Below, in pieces: positions 1-9,700 of a DNA stretch of 64,000 bases. Source of the stretch: Idiomarina xiamenensis 10-D-4 (GTDB lineage Bacteria; Pseudomonadota; Gammaproteobacteria; Enterobacterales; Alteromonadaceae). The notes beneath the pieces were generated by a model. The model was not told where the DNA came from. It did no database searches and worked only from the letters and a program-made list of their open reading frames with translations. The position numbers and the translations under genes are program-made. The first letter of the stretch is position 1. Every line of letters starts with the position of its first letter. The stretch is taken from positions 1 to 64,000 of the forward strand of contig NZ_AMRG01000008.1 in the NCBI RefSeq assembly GCF_000299895.1, in the 5' to 3' direction.

Positions 1-149
1 ATTATAAGGATCATTGGCGTGGGTGCAAGGGCTTTTTTAAAAAAAACTTTTAAGCGGCTATTTTTCACCCAAAAGCAGTCAACTGTTTACATTTAGGCAA
101 ACTTAATGTAGAAATTTTAAGCTCATCTAAGGAAAGATAATGAACTCAT

Positions 150-165
150 GATACGGTTACGTATC
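150..165. promoter_or_regulatory. inverted repeat upstream of exported repeat protein
   Basis: GATACG and CGTATC face each other across a 4-base spacer about 95 bases before the ATG at 258. It could be an operator or a small hairpin in the promoter region; no -35/-10 pair is convincing here. The rest of 1-257 shows nothing else that can be supported. Confidence 0.25.
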
Positions 166-257
166 TTAATATATCGTAGCCACCATAATTAGAATCGATC
201 GCTAAGCACGATTTAGACATCGGCGACATATACGATTTGCCAGAGACAGGTTTGATC

Positions 258-1112
258 ATGAAAAAATTGCTGACTGCAGTAAGTGTGAGCATTATCTTAA
301 ACAGCACAGCTTTTGCGTTGCCAGATAATCACTCCACCAATGGCCAACAGCCAGAACATCAAACACCGTATCATTACCTTGATCCCGATAGCGAAAAACT
401 GTTACCAACCTACCTACGTTTGTTTCGTGACTACGATAAAAGAAACTTTGCTATTACCCGCTCCGTTAGAATTTTGCTAAAACACTACCCGCAACATGTC
501 GAAGCAATTTTATTATCAGCTTTTCATCAGCAGCCCGAACGCTACCGACAAATTATCAGCGCGGCCATTAACGCTGAGCCAGCCTTAACGCAAGACGTTA
601 TCGGTGTAGCGATGAATATTGGTATTTCCGATACCGCGGAAATAGTAAAGACCGCGATTTTAGCAGAACCAAGTTATGCCGACGATATCGTTCAAGTTGC
701 TAGTCATATGCAACCGCAAGAAGTCGAGCATATCGTGCGCGTCGCTATTGATGCGGAGCCGGACCTCGCCGACGAAATTGTACGTAGCGCCGCCGACAGT
801 CAGCCCAACAAAATTAGTGAAATATTTCTTAGCGCGTTAAAAGCAATTCCTGCAACCGCAAGCTATATTGCCGAATCGGTCAGCAGTCTATGGCAAGAAG
901 ACGATAGTGACTTAGGAGCCCTAGAGACTATTCCGTTAAATAATCCAGCGCAAACCGCAGCCATCAAGCAGCGCGAACAAGCACGTTTACGTGAAATACT
1001 CGTGGGCGCGATTAACGCGGGGATACCTCAATCTGAACTCAGCAATATCGCTTATGCGGTTGGCATCAGCGAGACAGAACTTGAGGCCATGTATGCCAGT
1101 GCCGATGACTAA
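258..1112 (+). CDS. exported helical-repeat protein of unknown function
   Basis: No family was recognised. The ATG at 258 is preferred over one at 237 because it begins a standard signal peptide (MKKLLTAV..., cleavage probably after AFA near residue 20). Most of the mature chain consists of about four helical repeats of roughly 30 residues, each containing a hydrophobic run followed by an A-E-P or A-I-P turn (for example VKTAILAEP, VRVAIDAEP). A variant repeat, EILVGAINAG, lies near the C-terminus. The product is probably a periplasmic or outer-membrane-associated alpha-solenoid. The gene stands alone, converges on rplQ and shares a bidirectional terminator with it. That it is a real secreted protein is likely; any function is unknown. 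Confidence 0.7.
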   Translation: MKKLLTAVSVSIILNSTAFALPDNHSTNGQQPEHQTPYHYLDPDSEKLLPTYLRLFRDYDKRNFAITRSVRILLKHYPQHVEAILLSAFHQQPERYRQIISAAINAEPALTQDVIGVAMNIGISDTAEIVKTAILAEPSYADDIVQVASHMQPQEVEHIVRVAIDAEPDLADEIVRSAADSQPNKISEIFLSALKAIPATASYIAESVSSLWQEDDSDLGALETIPLNNPAQTAAIKQREQARLREILVGAINAGIPQSELSNIAYAVGISETELEAMYASADD

Positions 1113-1141
1113 GCCCTAATCATTATCGCCACAGCAGACAC

Positions 1142-1171
1142 AAAAAAGCCGGTCTAATGACCGGCTTTTTT
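1142..1171. terminator. bidirectional intrinsic terminator (alpha operon / exported protein)
   Basis: A GC-rich stem AAGCCGGTC / GACCGGCTT is flanked by an A run on one side and a T run on the other, between two convergent genes. It can end transcription from both directions. Confidence 0.9.
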
Positions 1172-1190
1172 AATCGATACTCAACGTATC

Positions 1191-1586
1191 TTATTCTTCA
1201 ACTGCTTCTTCAACTTCCGCAGTTTCTACTTCACGACCGACTAACTCAACGTAAGCCATAGGTGCATTGTCACCAGTACGGAAGCCACATTTCAAGATAC
1301 GAGTGTAACCACCCGGACGCTCTTGGTAACGTGGACCTAAATCGTTGAACAATTTACCTACTACTTCTTTATCACGAGTACGAGCGAAAGCTAGGCGACG
1401 ATTCGCCACGCTGTCTTGCTTAGCTAACGTGATTAAAGGCTCAATAACGCGACGCAGTTCTTTCGCTTTAGGCAAAGTCGTTTTGATCACCTCGTGGCGA
1501 ACTAACGAACTAGCCATGTTACGAAACATCGCTTGGCGATGGCTGCTGTTACGGTTGAGTTGACGACCACTCTTACGATGGCGCAT
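1191..1586 (-). CDS. rplQ: 50S ribosomal protein L17
   Basis: This is L17, a large-subunit protein near the exit-tunnel side of the ribosome. It opens with [17 protein letters not shown] and continues with the family block [23 protein letters not shown]. At 131 residues it has the usual proteobacterial length, with a short acidic tail (EVEEAVEE). It is the last gene of the alpha operon, 38 bases after rpoA, and is followed by the bidirectional terminator at 1142-1171. Identification is secure. Confidence 0.98.
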   Translation of the reverse strand: MRHRKSGRQLNRNSSHRQAMFRNMASSLVRHEVIKTTLPKAKELRRVIEPLITLAKQDSVANRRLAFARTRDKEVVGKLFNDLGPRYQERPGGYTRILKCGFRTGDNAPMAYVELVGREVETAEVEEAVEE

Positions 1587-1624
1587 ACCTATACCCTTCT
1601 CAGTAAATCTCTATCCAAGGTGAC

Positions 1625-2614
1625 TTAGTCTTTATCAACCAAGCTCGCTGGTGGCCAGTTCTCTAAGCGCATGCCTAAAGACAAGCCGCGAGAGGCCAAC
1701 ACGTCTTTAATTTCAGTCAACGATTTCTTACCTAAGTTAGGAGTTTTTAACAACTCAACTTCGGTGCGTTGTACTAAATCACCAATGTACTGAATAGCTT
1801 CTGCTTTCAAACAATTCGCTGAACGAACAGTCAGTTCTAAGTCGTCTACCGGGCGCAACAGAATCGGATCAAACTCCGGCTTCTCTTCGCGCTCTTCCGG
1901 TTCACTAATATCACGAAGCTCAACGAAGGCCTCTAACTGTTCAGCAAGAATCGTTGCTGAACGGCGGATCGCTTCTTCAGGATCCAAGGTGCCGTTGGTT
2001 TCCATATCAATGACCAGTTTGTCTAGGTCAGTACGTTGCTCAACACGAGCCGACTCAACATTATATGCAATGCGAGCGACAGGGCTGAACGACGCGTCGA
2101 CCAATAAACGACCGATCGGACGCTCATCATCCTCGACAGATTGACGAGCTGTCGCAGGTACGTAACCACGACCGCGCTCAATTTTGATACGCATTGACAA
2201 GTCAGTATCGCCTGTCAAGGTACAAATCAAGTGCTCCGGGTTGACGATTTCAACATCACCATCGTGCGTGATGTCGCCTGCTTTAACTGGGCCTGCTCCG
2301 GATTTATTCAAAGTCAGAGTTGCTTCGTCTTTACCCTCAAGACGCACTGCTAAGCCTTTTAGGTTTAGCAAAATCTCGATGATGTCTTCTTGCACACCCT
2401 CTTTGGTGCTGTACTCGTGCAATACACCGTCGATTTCAACTTCAGTTACTGCACAACCGGGCATAGACGACAATAAAATACGACGTAAAGCATTACCCAG
2501 CGTATGACCAAAGCCACGCTCCAGAGGTTCTAGAGTCACTTTGGCATGGGTCGGACTGATCTGCTCAATGTCGACTAACCTTGGCTTTAGGAATTCGGTA
2601 ACAGAACCCTGCAT
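1625..2614 (-). CDS. rpoA: RNA polymerase alpha subunit
   Basis: The alpha subunit nucleates RNA polymerase assembly and contacts UP elements and activators. The N-terminal dimerisation domain (residues 1 to about 235) contains [17 protein letters not shown]. After an acidic linker ([12 protein letters not shown]) comes the DNA-binding C-terminal domain with [12 protein letters not shown] and the [14 protein letters not shown] helix-hairpin-helix-like segment. The 329 residues equal the E. coli length. It lies between rpsD and rplQ as in the canonical alpha operon, so it is co-regulated with the ribosomal proteins through S4. Nothing is unusual. Confidence 0.99.
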   Translation of the reverse strand: MQGSVTEFLKPRLVDIEQISPTHAKVTLEPLERGFGHTLGNALRRILLSSMPGCAVTEVEIDGVLHEYSTKEGVQEDIIEILLNLKGLAVRLEGKDEATLTLNKSGAGPVKAGDITHDGDVEIVNPEHLICTLTGDTDLSMRIKIERGRGYVPATARQSVEDDERPIGRLLVDASFSPVARIAYNVESARVEQRTDLDKLVIDMETNGTLDPEEAIRRSATILAEQLEAFVELRDISEPEEREEKPEFDPILLRPVDDLELTVRSANCLKAEAIQYIGDLVQRTEVELLKTPNLGKKSLTEIKDVLASRGLSLGMRLENWPPASLVDKD

Positions 2615-2639
2615 TGTGTCCTCTCTTTATGCTTAAGCT

Positions 2640-3260
2640 TTACTTAGAGTAAAGCTCTACGATCAACTGTTCGTTAATGTCAGCAGACAAGTCGCTACGC
2701 TCTGGAAGACGTTTAAACTGGCCTTCCATGCCTTTGCTGTCTACTTCCACCCATACTGGCTTTTCGCGTTGTTCTGCGAGTTCCAGTGCGGCTGCGATAC
2801 GTGCCTGCTTCTTCGCTTTTTCACGCACAGACACTACATCTTCCGGACGAACCGTGAACGATGGAATGTTTACAACTTGGCCATTAACTACCACAGCTTT
2901 GTGGCTGACCAGCTGACGCGCTTCAGCACGAGTTGATGCAAAGCCCATACGATAAACGACGTTATCCAGACGTTGCTCGAGCAGTTGCAACAGGTTTTCA
3001 CCAGTATTGCCTTTCAGTCGTGCAGCTTCTTTATAGTAATTACGGAATTGCTTTTCTAAGACGCCGTACATACGACGAACTTTTTGCTTTTCACGCAACT
3101 GCAGACCGTAGTCAGACAGGCGGCTACGACGCGCACCGTGCTGACCTGGCGCAGTTTCGATTTTACATTTTGAATCGATTGCGCGAACGCCGCTTTTCAG
3201 GAACAGGTCTGTACCTTCGCGGCGGCTAAGCTTGAGTTTTGGACCCAAATATCTTGCCAT
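2640..3260 (-). CDS. rpsD: 30S ribosomal protein S4
   Basis: S4 is a primary 16S rRNA binder that nucleates 30S body assembly and, in enteric bacteria, represses the alpha operon by binding a pseudoknot before rpsM. The start [23 protein letters not shown] and the S4 RNA-binding domain (around residues 95-160, [21 protein letters not shown]) are clear. At 206 residues it matches the E. coli length. It follows rpsK by 28 bases. A candidate S4 target is visible upstream of rpsM at 4071-4108, consistent with conserved feedback. Confidence 0.99.
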   Translation of the reverse strand: MARYLGPKLKLSRREGTDLFLKSGVRAIDSKCKIETAPGQHGARRSRLSDYGLQLREKQKVRRMYGVLEKQFRNYYKEAARLKGNTGENLLQLLEQRLDNVVYRMGFASTRAEARQLVSHKAVVVNGQVVNIPSFTVRPEDVVSVREKAKKQARIAAALELAEQREKPVWVEVDSKGMEGQFKRLPERSDLSADINEQLIVELYSK

Positions 3261-3288
3261 GATCTTTCTCCAACTATCGATTCACGCC

Positions 3289-3678
3289 TTAAACGCGACG
3301 TTTCTTCGGCGGACGACAACCGTTGTGAGGAATCGGTGTCACATCAGTAATGTTTGTAATGCGGTAACCGACAGCGTTCAGTGCACGAATCGATGATTCA
3401 CGACCTGGACCGGGACCTTTGACAAACACTTCCAGATTTTTCAATCCGTATTCCTTCGCCATCTCGCCCGCACGTTCCGCAGCTACCTGAGCAGCGAATG
3501 GCGTTGACTTCCGTGAACCACGGAAACCTGAACCACCGGCTGTTGCCCATGCTAGTGCGTTACCCTGACGATCAGTGATGGTAACGATAGTGTTGTTGAA
3601 AGACGCATGAATATGAGCCATGCCGTCTGCGACTTGCTTTTTAACGCGTTTCCGAGAACGAGTTGGTGTTTTAGCCAT
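3289..3678 (-). CDS. rpsK: 30S ribosomal protein S11
   Basis: S11 forms part of the 30S platform beside the mRNA exit cleft. The 129-residue product carries the family blocks [22 protein letters not shown] and the C-terminal [20 protein letters not shown]. It lies 13 bases downstream of rpsM and 28 bases upstream of rpsD in the normal alpha order. Identification is secure. Confidence 0.99.
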   Translation of the reverse strand: MAKTPTRSRKRVKKQVADGMAHIHASFNNTIVTITDRQGNALAWATAGGSGFRGSRKSTPFAAQVAAERAGEMAKEYGLKNLEVFVKGPGPGRESSIRALNAVGYRITNITDVTPIPHNGCRPPKKRRV

Positions 3679-3691
3679 GTCTCACTCCCCC

Positions 3692-4048
3692 TTACTTCTT
3701 AATGGGCTTACGCGGACCTTTACGGGTACGCGCATTGGTTTTAGTGCGCTGCCCACGTAAAGGCAAGCTACGGCGATGACGAAGACCACGGAAACAACCT
3801 AGGTCCATCAAGCGTTTGATATTCATTGATACTTCACGACGTAAATCGCCTTCGACAGCGAATTTGCCTACAGCTTCACGAAGTGAATCCAGTTTTTCTT
3901 CTGACAATGAACCGATGGTAGTATTTTCAGCAATACCCACAGCTTCTAAGATGTGCTTAGAACGGGTTAAGCCGATACCATAAATTGCAGTCAAAGCAAT
4001 GACCGCATGTTTATTGTCAGGAACGTTAATGCCAGCGATACGGGCCAC
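3692..4048 (-). CDS. rpsM: 30S ribosomal protein S13 (GTG start)
   Basis: S13 sits in the 30S head and touches the P-site tRNA and the A-site-finger bridge. Two in-frame GTG codons lie at the 5' end; the second, at 4048, gives the standard beginning [10 protein letters not shown] and 118 residues, the E. coli length, with GGAG about 8 bases upstream. The C-terminal basic tail [14 protein letters not shown] is present. It is the first gene of the alpha operon, and its translation start lies just after a pseudoknot-like element at 4071-4108, the expected target for S4 feedback. Confidence 0.97.
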   Translation of the reverse strand: MARIAGINVPDNKHAVIALTAIYGIGLTRSKHILEAVGIAENTTIGSLSEEKLDSLREAVGKFAVEGDLRREVSMNIKRLMDLGCFRGLRHRRSLPLRGQRTKTNARTRKGPRKPIKK

Positions 4049-4070
4049 TAACACGTCTCCTATAGTTAAA

Positions 4071-4108
4071 GGGCACCAGTCGAAAAGCCCGTTAGGATAC
4101 TCAACCGG
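4071..4108 (-). promoter_or_regulatory. alpha-operon leader pseudoknot (probable S4 binding site)
   Basis: Read on the minus strand, CCGGTTGA (4108-4101) pairs with TCGACTGG (4083-4076) using two G-U pairs, while GGGC (4090-4087) pairs with GCCC (4074-4071). The two helices interleave, which defines an H-type pseudoknot. It ends about 10 bases before the ribosome binding site of rpsM. In E. coli S4 binds a pseudoknot at exactly this place to repress the alpha operon. The pairing is seen; S4 binding is inferred. Confidence 0.65.
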
Positions 4109-4128
4109 TTACCAGATTGCAAATTTTC

Positions 4129-4161
4129 AAAGTCCGCAACCGTTAACGGGTTACGGACTTT
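4129..4161. other. strong hairpin between rpmJ and rpsM
   Basis: AAAGTCCGCAACC (4129-4141) and GGTTACGGACTTT (4149-4161) form a 13-bp stem, with one wobble pair on the minus strand. There is no T run after it on the minus strand, so it is not a standard intrinsic terminator. It may mark the spc/alpha boundary as a processing or mRNA-stability element. Confidence 0.5.
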
Positions 4162-4170
4162 GCCTTCGAA

Positions 4171-4284
4171 TCAACCTTGCCGCTGCTTGTGCTTAGCGTC
4201 GCTGCAGATGACTCGCACAACACCGTTGCGCTTGATCACTTTACAGTTACGGCAGATTTTCTTCACGGAAGCACGAACTTTCAT
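4171..4284 (-). CDS. rpmJ: 50S ribosomal protein L36
   Basis: This 37-residue protein starts [17 protein letters not shown]. Cysteines 11, 14 and 27 and histidine 32 form the zinc-binding C-C-C-H set, so this is the zinc-containing version of L36. It lies between secY and rpsM, the normal end of the spc operon, 25 bases after secY. L36 binds 23S rRNA in the large subunit. Identification is secure despite the small size. Confidence 0.97.
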   Translation of the reverse strand: MKVRASVKKICRNCKVIKRNGVVRVICSDAKHKQRQG

Positions 4285-4309
4285 TGCTACTCTCCGTACG
4301 TTTCTAACC

Positions 4310-5638
4310 CTAGCGGCCGTAGCCTTTCAGATTAGCTTTCTTCAGAACAGAATCATATTGATGAGACATCAAATGAGTCTGCACCTGCGCCATAAAGTCC
4401 ATAATGACTACAACAATAATTAGCAAAGATGTACCACCAAAATAGAAAGGTACGTTCCAGCCGATCATCATGAACTCAGGAATCAGACAGACAAAGGTAA
4501 TGTATAAGGCACCAGCCAATGTCAATCGGGTCATAACTTTGTCAATATAACGCGAGGTCTGTTCACCTGGGCGGATGCCCGGAATGAACGCGCCAGACTT
4601 TTTCAAGTTATCAGCTGTATCACGCGGATTAAATACCAGCGCGGTATAGAAGAAGCAGAAAAAGATAATTGCAGCTGCATAGAGTAATGCATACAACGGC
4701 TGACCCGGTGACACAGTCATCGAAATCTGCTGCAGTATATCAGCAAACATACCGTCACCGGAACCCACTGATGATGCAATGGTGCTCGGGAACAGAATGA
4801 TACTCGACGCAAAGATGGGTGGAATAACACCCGCCATATTAACTTTTAACGGTAAATGCGTGCTTTGCGCAGCGAACACCTTACGGCCTTGCTGACGCTT
4901 AGCATAGTTAACGACGATACGACGTTGACCACGCTCGACGAACACTACGAAATAAGTGACCGCCACCACGATTACACCGATTAATAACAGTAACAGGACA
5001 TTCAAGTCGCCCTGACGAGCCTGTTCTGCTGTTTGCCCGATTGCCGACGGTAAGCCCGCGACAATACCCACAAAGATAAGGATAGAGATACCGTTACCAA
5101 TCCCACGTTCGGTAATTTGCTCACCTAACCACATTAAGAACATGGTTCCGGTAACCAAACTCACCACAGCCGTGAAATAAAAGCCAAAGCCTGGGTCAAT
5201 GACCAAGCCTGGCATAAAGTTCGGTAGGCCTGTGGCAATACCAATAGATTGGAAGGTTGCGAGTATTAACGTACCCCAACGCGTATATTGGCTTATCTTA
5301 CGTCGACCAGCCTCACCTTCTTTCTTCAATTCAGCCAAGCTAGGTACAACGACACTAGCCAACTGCATAATAATTGAAGCAGAAATATAAGGCATGATAC
5401 CTAACGCAAGAATCGATGCGCGCTCAAGCGCACCACCGCTGAACATGTTAAACATGGCAACGATGGTGTCTTTTTGCTGCTCGAATAATTGTGCCAATAC
5501 AGCGGTATCTACACCAGGAACTGGCACAAAGGAGCCAGCGCGGAATACGATAATCGCACCCAACACGAATAGCAGGCGACGTTTCAATTCCGACAAGCCA
5601 CCTTGTGCTCTTTTTGATTCCAATCCTGGTTTAGCCAT
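4310..5638 (-). CDS. secY: preprotein translocase subunit SecY
   Basis: SecY is the inner-membrane protein-conducting channel, working with SecE, SecG and SecA. The start chosen is the ATG at 5638 ([14 protein letters not shown]) rather than an in-frame GTG two codons earlier, which overlaps the rplO stop. The product has 442 residues, close to E. coli SecY, with about ten hydrophobic spans, the plug-region [23 protein letters not shown] and the cytosolic [22 protein letters not shown] loop. It sits after rplO in the canonical spc order, tying export capacity to ribosome synthesis. Confidence 0.99.
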   Translation of the reverse strand: MAKPGLESKRAQGGLSELKRRLLFVLGAIIVFRAGSFVPVPGVDTAVLAQLFEQQKDTIVAMFNMFSGGALERASILALGIMPYISASIIMQLASVVVPSLAELKKEGEAGRRKISQYTRWGTLILATFQSIGIATGLPNFMPGLVIDPGFGFYFTAVVSLVTGTMFLMWLGEQITERGIGNGISILIFVGIVAGLPSAIGQTAEQARQGDLNVLLLLLIGVIVVAVTYFVVFVERGQRRIVVNYAKRQQGRKVFAAQSTHLPLKVNMAGVIPPIFASSIILFPSTIASSVGSGDGMFADILQQISMTVSPGQPLYALLYAAAIIFFCFFYTALVFNPRDTADNLKKSGAFIPGIRPGEQTSRYIDKVMTRLTLAGALYITFVCLIPEFMMIGWNVPFYFGGTSLLIIVVVIMDFMAQVQTHLMSHQYDSVLKKANLKGYGR

Positions 5639-5643
5639 TTGCA

Positions 5644-6078
5644 CTATCCTTCGATTTTGCCGCCAGCGGCTTCAATTGCTTCGCGAGCGCCTTTAGTAAC
5701 CTTGATGCCTTGAACGCTAACTTTACGTGATAATTCGCCAGATTTGACGACTTTCACGTTAAGTACGTTTTTACGTACCAGGCCGGCTGCTTTAAGCGCT
5801 GCCAAATCAACGACATCACCGTCTACTTTAGCGATTTCATTCAACGTAACTTCGGCTGTTACCAGCGACTTACGTGAACTGAAACCAAACTTAGGCAGAC
5901 GACGTTGAATCGGCATTTGACCGCCTTCGAAACCTGGCTTAACGGTACCGCCAGAACGAGACTTCTGACCTTTATGACCGCGACCACCAGTTTTACCCAG
6001 ACCAGAGCCAATACCGCGTCCGAGACGTTTTTTACTGCTTTTAGCACCAGGTGCAGGCGCGAGTGTGTTTAGATACAT
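5644..6078 (-). CDS. rplO: 50S ribosomal protein L15
   Basis: L15 is a late-assembly large-subunit protein with a basic extended N-terminus. The product starts [20 protein letters not shown] and contains the glycine-rich rRNA-binding block [18 protein letters not shown]. Its 144 residues equal the E. coli length. It lies 4 bases after rpmD, and its TAG stop ends only 5 bases before the secY start, so the two are probably translationally coupled. Confidence 0.99.
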   Translation of the reverse strand: MYLNTLAPAPGAKSSKKRLGRGIGSGLGKTGGRGHKGQKSRSGGTVKPGFEGGQMPIQRRLPKFGFSSRKSLVTAEVTLNEIAKVDGDVVDLAALKAAGLVRKNVLNVKVVKSGELSRKVSVQGIKVTKGAREAIEAAGGKIEG

Positions 6079-6082
6079 AGTC

Positions 6083-6265
6083 TTAACCCTCTACCTTTAC
6101 CATGTAGTTCACTTGGTTAACCATTCCGCGGACGGCTGCAGTATCTTCCAACTCAACCGTGTGACCAATGCGGCGGAGACCCAAGCCACGCAGTGTCGCT
6201 TTATGCTTCGGTAAACGACCGATTGAGCTACGCGTCTGTGTTACTTTGATTGTCTTGTTCGCCAT
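6083..6265 (-). CDS. rpmD: 50S ribosomal protein L30
   Basis: A 60-residue protein with the L30 blocks [19 protein letters not shown] and [21 protein letters not shown]. It is in the normal position between rpsE and rplO, 6 bases after the rpsE stop. Length and sequence leave no realistic alternative. Confidence 0.98.
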   Translation of the reverse strand: MANKTIKVTQTRSSIGRLPKHKATLRGLGLRRIGHTVELEDTAAVRGMVNQVNYMVKVEG

Positions 6266-6271
6266 TGCTCA

Positions 6272-6772
6272 CTACCCCAAAATGTCTTCAACGCGCAATC
6301 CACGCTTAGCCGCCACTTGTTCTGGCGACTTCATGTTGTTTAGCGCCTTAATGGTGGCACGAACAACGTTGATTGGGTTGGTTGAACCATATGCTTTAGA
6401 CAGCACGTTGTGTACGCCTGCGACTTCCAGTACTGCACGCATCGCACCACCGGCGATGATACCTGTACCTTCTGAAGCGGGCTTCATGAATACCTGTGAA
6501 CCTGAATGACGGCCTTTAACAGGATGCTGCAGGGTTTCGCCCTTCAGCTCAACGCTAACCATGTTACGGCGTGCTTTTTCCATTGCTTTTTGAATCGCAG
6601 CTGGAACTTCACGAGCTTTACCATAACCAAAGCCAACTTTACCTTTGCCATCGCCAACCACAGTAAGAGCCGTGAAGCTAAAGATACGACCACCTTTAAC
6701 AACTTTGGCTACACGATTAACCGTGATCAACTTCTCAATCAGTTCACCGTTTTGAGCTTCTACATTTGCCAT
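6272..6772 (-). CDS. rpsE: 30S ribosomal protein S5
   Basis: S5 takes part in decoding fidelity and in the mRNA-entry helicase activity of the 30S subunit. The 166-residue product has the double-stranded-RNA-binding-like N-terminal part ([25 protein letters not shown]) and the C-terminal fold with [23 protein letters not shown]. It lies 9 bases after rplR. No unusual residues were noticed. Confidence 0.99.
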   Translation of the reverse strand: MANVEAQNGELIEKLITVNRVAKVVKGGRIFSFTALTVVGDGKGKVGFGYGKAREVPAAIQKAMEKARRNMVSVELKGETLQHPVKGRHSGSQVFMKPASEGTGIIAGGAMRAVLEVAGVHNVLSKAYGSTNPINVVRATIKALNNMKSPEQVAAKRGLRVEDILG

Positions 6773-6781
6773 GTTCGTCTC

Positions 6782-7135
6782 CTAGAACTGAAGTCCTGCT
6801 TCACGGGCTGCGTCAGCCAATGCGGCAACACGACCGTGGTACTTAAAACCACTACGATCAAAAGAAACGTCTTTGACGCCTTTTTCCATCGCGCGTTCAG
6901 CAATTGCTTTACCGACTGCTTTAGCGGCTTCGATGTTGCCGGTTTTACTAACCTGCTCACGAATCACTTTTTCTGCAGTCGAAGCGGCTGCTAGTACTTC
7001 AGAACCATTCGGTGCGATGAGTTGTGCATAAATATGCCGTGGTGTACGGTGAACAACCAGGCGGTTTGCACCCAACGCTTGAATCTTTTTACGTGCGCGA
7101 GTAGCACGACGTAAGCGAGCTGCTTTCTTGTCCAT
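6782..7135 (-). CDS. rplR: 50S ribosomal protein L18
   Basis: L18 binds 5S rRNA with L5 and L25 and anchors it in the central protuberance. The 117-residue product starts [19 protein letters not shown] and ends [11 protein letters not shown], both typical. It follows rplF by 9 bases in canonical spc order. Confidence 0.99.
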   Translation of the reverse strand: MDKKAARLRRATRARKKIQALGANRLVVHRTPRHIYAQLIAPNGSEVLAAASTAEKVIREQVSKTGNIEAAKAVGKAIAERAMEKGVKDVSFDRSGFKYHGRVAALADAAREAGLQF

Positions 7136-7144
7136 CGTATTACC

Positions 7145-7678
7145 CTACTTTTTCTTCGCTTCTTTACGGCGCACTTGCTCATCGGCATAACGAACACCTT
7201 TACCTTTATAAGGTTCAGGCTTACGGTATGCGCGAATATTAGCGGCTACTTGGCCAACTAACTGCTTGCTTGCGCCCTTGACAACGACTTCAGTCTGGCT
7301 AGGAGTTTCGATCGTGATACCTTCTGGAATCTCGAACTCAACCGGATGCGAGAAGCCCAACGTTAAATTGAGTTTTTTACCTTGTGCTTGCGCACGGTAA
7401 CCAACACCAATTAACTGCAGCTTACGCTCAAAACCTTGACTGACACCCAATACCATGTTGTTCAACAAAGCTCGCGCCGTACCCGCTTGAGCGGTTGCAT
7501 TAGCAACGCCTTCGCGAGCAATGGTACGCAGTTCTTGATCTTCTTGAACTACTTCAACAGCTTCGTGGACAACCTGACTCAATGAGCCTTGGGCACCTTT
7601 AATTGTCACTTCCTGACCGTTTAACGTAACGTCAACACCAGCAGGAATCGTGATAGGTGCTTTAGCAACACGTGACAT
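7145..7678 (-). CDS. rplF: 50S ribosomal protein L6
   Basis: L6 lies near the factor-binding centre and the sarcin-ricin loop. Its 177 residues begin [24 protein letters not shown]. The second domain has [23 protein letters not shown] and the terminal signature [13 protein letters not shown]. It follows rpsH by 14 bases. Confidence 0.99.
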   Translation of the reverse strand: MSRVAKAPITIPAGVDVTLNGQEVTIKGAQGSLSQVVHEAVEVVQEDQELRTIAREGVANATAQAGTARALLNNMVLGVSQGFERKLQLIGVGYRAQAQGKKLNLTLGFSHPVEFEIPEGITIETPSQTEVVVKGASKQLVGQVAANIRAYRKPEPYKGKGVRYADEQVRRKEAKKK

Positions 7679-7692
7679 ATCCGTCCTCCTGT

Positions 7693-8085
7693 TTACGCTA
7701 CGAAACCGATAACTTCACCGCCAAGGCCGGCTTTACGCGCGGCGCGGTCAGTCATCAGACCTTTAGAAGTTGAGACAACTGCGATACCCAATCCGCCCAT
7801 TACCGTTGGCAATTCGTTGCGTTTTTTGTAGATACGCAGACCAGGGCGACTCACGCGCTCAATCGACTCAATAACAGGCTTACCTTCAAAGTACTTCAGG
7901 ACAACTTCTAACTCAGGTTTTACTGAATCTTCAGCGCTGAAGTCAGTGATGTAACCTTCTTCTTTAAGCACTTGGGCAATTGCCACTTTTTGCTTAGAAG
8001 CAGGCATTTTCACAGACACTTTGTTGGCACCCTGACCGTTGCGGATGCGTGTAAACATATCCGCAATAGGATCTTGCATGCTCAT
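7693..8085 (-). CDS. rpsH: 30S ribosomal protein S8
   Basis: S8 binds 16S helix 21 and, in E. coli, represses the spc operon by binding the rplX/rplE junction. The 130-residue product starts [18 protein letters not shown] and carries the S8 signature [19 protein letters not shown]. It follows rpsN by 26 bases. Whether the 19-base rplX-rplE spacer here keeps the S8 target could not be decided by eye. Confidence 0.99.
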   Translation of the reverse strand: MSMQDPIADMFTRIRNGQGANKVSVKMPASKQKVAIAQVLKEEGYITDFSAEDSVKPELEVVLKYFEGKPVIESIERVSRPGLRIYKKRNELPTVMGGLGIAVVSTSKGLMTDRAARKAGLGGEVIGFVA

Positions 8086-8111
8086 ATTCTTTCTCCCGTG
8101 ACTCTCGTGGC

Positions 8112-8417
8112 TTACCAGCTAGCTTTTTTCAAGCCAGGAATTTCACCGCGCATCGCCATCTCACGGACCTTGATTCGGCTCATGCCGAATTTACGAAGGA
8201 AACCATGAGGACGACCAGTAATACGACAACGATTACGTTGACGCGAAGTACTGGAATCACGTGGAAGCTTCTGCAATTGTAACACGGCTTCCCAACGCTC
8301 TTCGTCAGATGCGTTCGGGTCACTAATGACCGCTTTCAGTGCGTGACGTTTCTCAGCGTACTTAGCAGCAAGCTTTTGACGCTTGAGTTCACGCATTTTC
8401 ATTGACTCTTTTGCCAT
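8112..8417 (-). CDS. rpsN: 30S ribosomal protein S14 (zinc-free form)
   Basis: S14 helps assemble the 30S head. The 101-residue product starts [21 protein letters not shown] and contains [26 protein letters not shown]. It has the long form without CxxC pairs, so it does not need zinc. It sits between rplE and rpsH, as in E. coli. Confidence 0.99.
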   Translation of the reverse strand: MAKESMKMRELKRQKLAAKYAEKRHALKAVISDPNASDEERWEAVLQLQKLPRDSSTSRQRNRCRITGRPHGFLRKFGMSRIKVREMAMRGEIPGLKKASW

Positions 8418-8428
8418 AACTCTACACC

Positions 8429-8968
8429 TTACTTTTTGAACGGGAAGTTAAAGGCAGCCAGCAAAGCACGAGCTTCGTCATCAGTGCCAGCATTGGTGGT
8501 GATAGTAATATCAAGACCACGGACTCGGTCGACTTTATCAAAGTCAATTTCCGGGAAGATAATCTGCTCACGAACACCCATGCTGTAGTTACCACGACCA
8601 TCGAACGATTTAGGGTTCAGGCCGCGGAAGTCACGAATACGTGGGATTGCAATCGAAATAAGACGTTGCAAGAAGTCCCACATACGCTCGCCGCGCAGAG
8701 TTACTTTACAGCCAATCGGGAAGCCTTCACGGATTTTGAAGCCAGCGACAGATTTACGAGCTACAGTTTTAATCGGCTTTTGACCAGAAATTGCTTCCAG
8801 GTCCGCCACTGCGTTGTCGAGAATCTTTTTGTCTGCCAGAGCTTCACCCACACCCATATTGAGGGTGATTTTCTCAATCCGAGGGACTTGCATGACGCTG
8901 TTGTAGCCGAACTCTTTAACAAGTTCAGGAACTACTGATTCTTTGTAAAAATCATGCAGTTTCGCCAT
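8429..8968 (-). CDS. rplE: 50S ribosomal protein L5
   Basis: L5 binds 5S rRNA and contacts the P-site tRNA and S13 across the subunit bridge. The 179-residue product has [33 protein letters not shown] and the C-terminal [20 protein letters not shown]. It follows rplX by 19 bases and precedes rpsN. Confidence 0.99.
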   Translation of the reverse strand: MAKLHDFYKESVVPELVKEFGYNSVMQVPRIEKITLNMGVGEALADKKILDNAVADLEAISGQKPIKTVARKSVAGFKIREGFPIGCKVTLRGERMWDFLQRLISIAIPRIRDFRGLNPKSFDGRGNYSMGVREQIIFPEIDFDKVDRVRGLDITITTNAGTDDEARALLAAFNFPFKK

Positions 8969-8987
8969 CGTAAAACTCCAATGTTAA

Positions 8988-9302
8988 TTAAATGATTGCG
9001 TTGTTCGATTTGAAGAAACGGACTTTTTTGCCGTCTTCAAAGCGGAAACCAACACGATCTGCTTTATTCGTCTCTGGATTCAGGATCGCCACGTTAGAAA
9101 CGTGGATAGAAGCTTCTTGCTCAACGATGCCGCCAGATACACCCATTGCCGGATTTGGCTTCTGGTGTTTCTTGACAACGTTTACGCCTTCAACAACTAC
9201 GCGATTCTGTTCAGGTAAAACTTTCAGCACTTTACCGCGCTTACCTTTGTCTTTACCTGCCAGGACAACGATTTCGTCATCACGTCTAATTTTTGCCGCC
9301 AT
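8988..9302 (-). CDS. rplX: 50S ribosomal protein L24
   Basis: L24 is an early assembly initiator at the 5' end of 23S rRNA. The KOW motif is at the N-terminus ([19 protein letters not shown]). The 104-residue length matches E. coli. It follows rplN by 10 bases in the spc operon. Confidence 0.99.
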   Translation of the reverse strand: MAAKIRRDDEIVVLAGKDKGKRGKVLKVLPEQNRVVVEGVNVVKKHQKPNPAMGVSGGIVEQEASIHVSNVAILNPETNKADRVGFRFEDGKKVRFFKSNNAII

Positions 9303-9312
9303 AATTGACTCC

Positions 9313-9681
9313 TTATAGTACTTCTGGTGCCAATGAGATGATCTTCATGAATTGCTCAGAGCGCAATTCACGAGTCACTGGCCCAAAGATACGAGTGCCA
9401 ATAGGCTGTTGGTTGTTGTTTAACAACACAGCCGCGTTGCGGTCAAAACGAATGACCGATCCGTCTTGACGACGGACGCCTTTCTTGGTGCGAACGACCA
9501 CCGCGTTGACAACATCACCTTTTTTCACTTTACCGCGTGGAATTGCTTCCTTGACAGTAACTTTGATGATGTCGCCGATATTTGCGTAACGGCGGTGCGA
9601 ACCACCTAGAACCTTAATACATTGTACGCTGCGCGCGCCGGAGTTATCGGCCACGTCCAGGGTAGTTTGCATTTGGATCAT
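9313..9681 (-). CDS. rplN: 50S ribosomal protein L14
   Basis: L14 forms part of intersubunit bridges. The 122-residue product starts [19 protein letters not shown] and ends [21 protein letters not shown] in pieces that match the family throughout. It is the first gene of the spc operon. Normally rpsQ of the S10 operon lies directly upstream; here the upstream neighbour is a 9.7 kb foreign-function block, so spc must have its own promoter or depend on the leader described at 9701-9723. Confidence 0.99.
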   Translation of the reverse strand: MIQMQTTLDVADNSGARSVQCIKVLGGSHRRYANIGDIIKVTVKEAIPRGKVKKGDVVNAVVVRTKKGVRRQDGSVIRFDRNAAVLLNNNQQPIGTRIFGPVTRELRSEQFMKIISLAPEVL

Positions 9682-9700
9682 TTCAGTGCCCCGCTTGGTT

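Noticed and set aside
5638-5644. Upstream GTG start for secY
   Set aside because: It would overlap the rplO stop, and the ATG two codons later gives the family-standard N-terminus MAKPGLES.
2184-9318. Long open frames on the plus strand opposite the ribosomal genes (for example 6506-6994 and 2184-2507)
   Set aside because: They lie antisense to intact, highly conserved genes, lack plausible start signals and look like shadows of codon bias.
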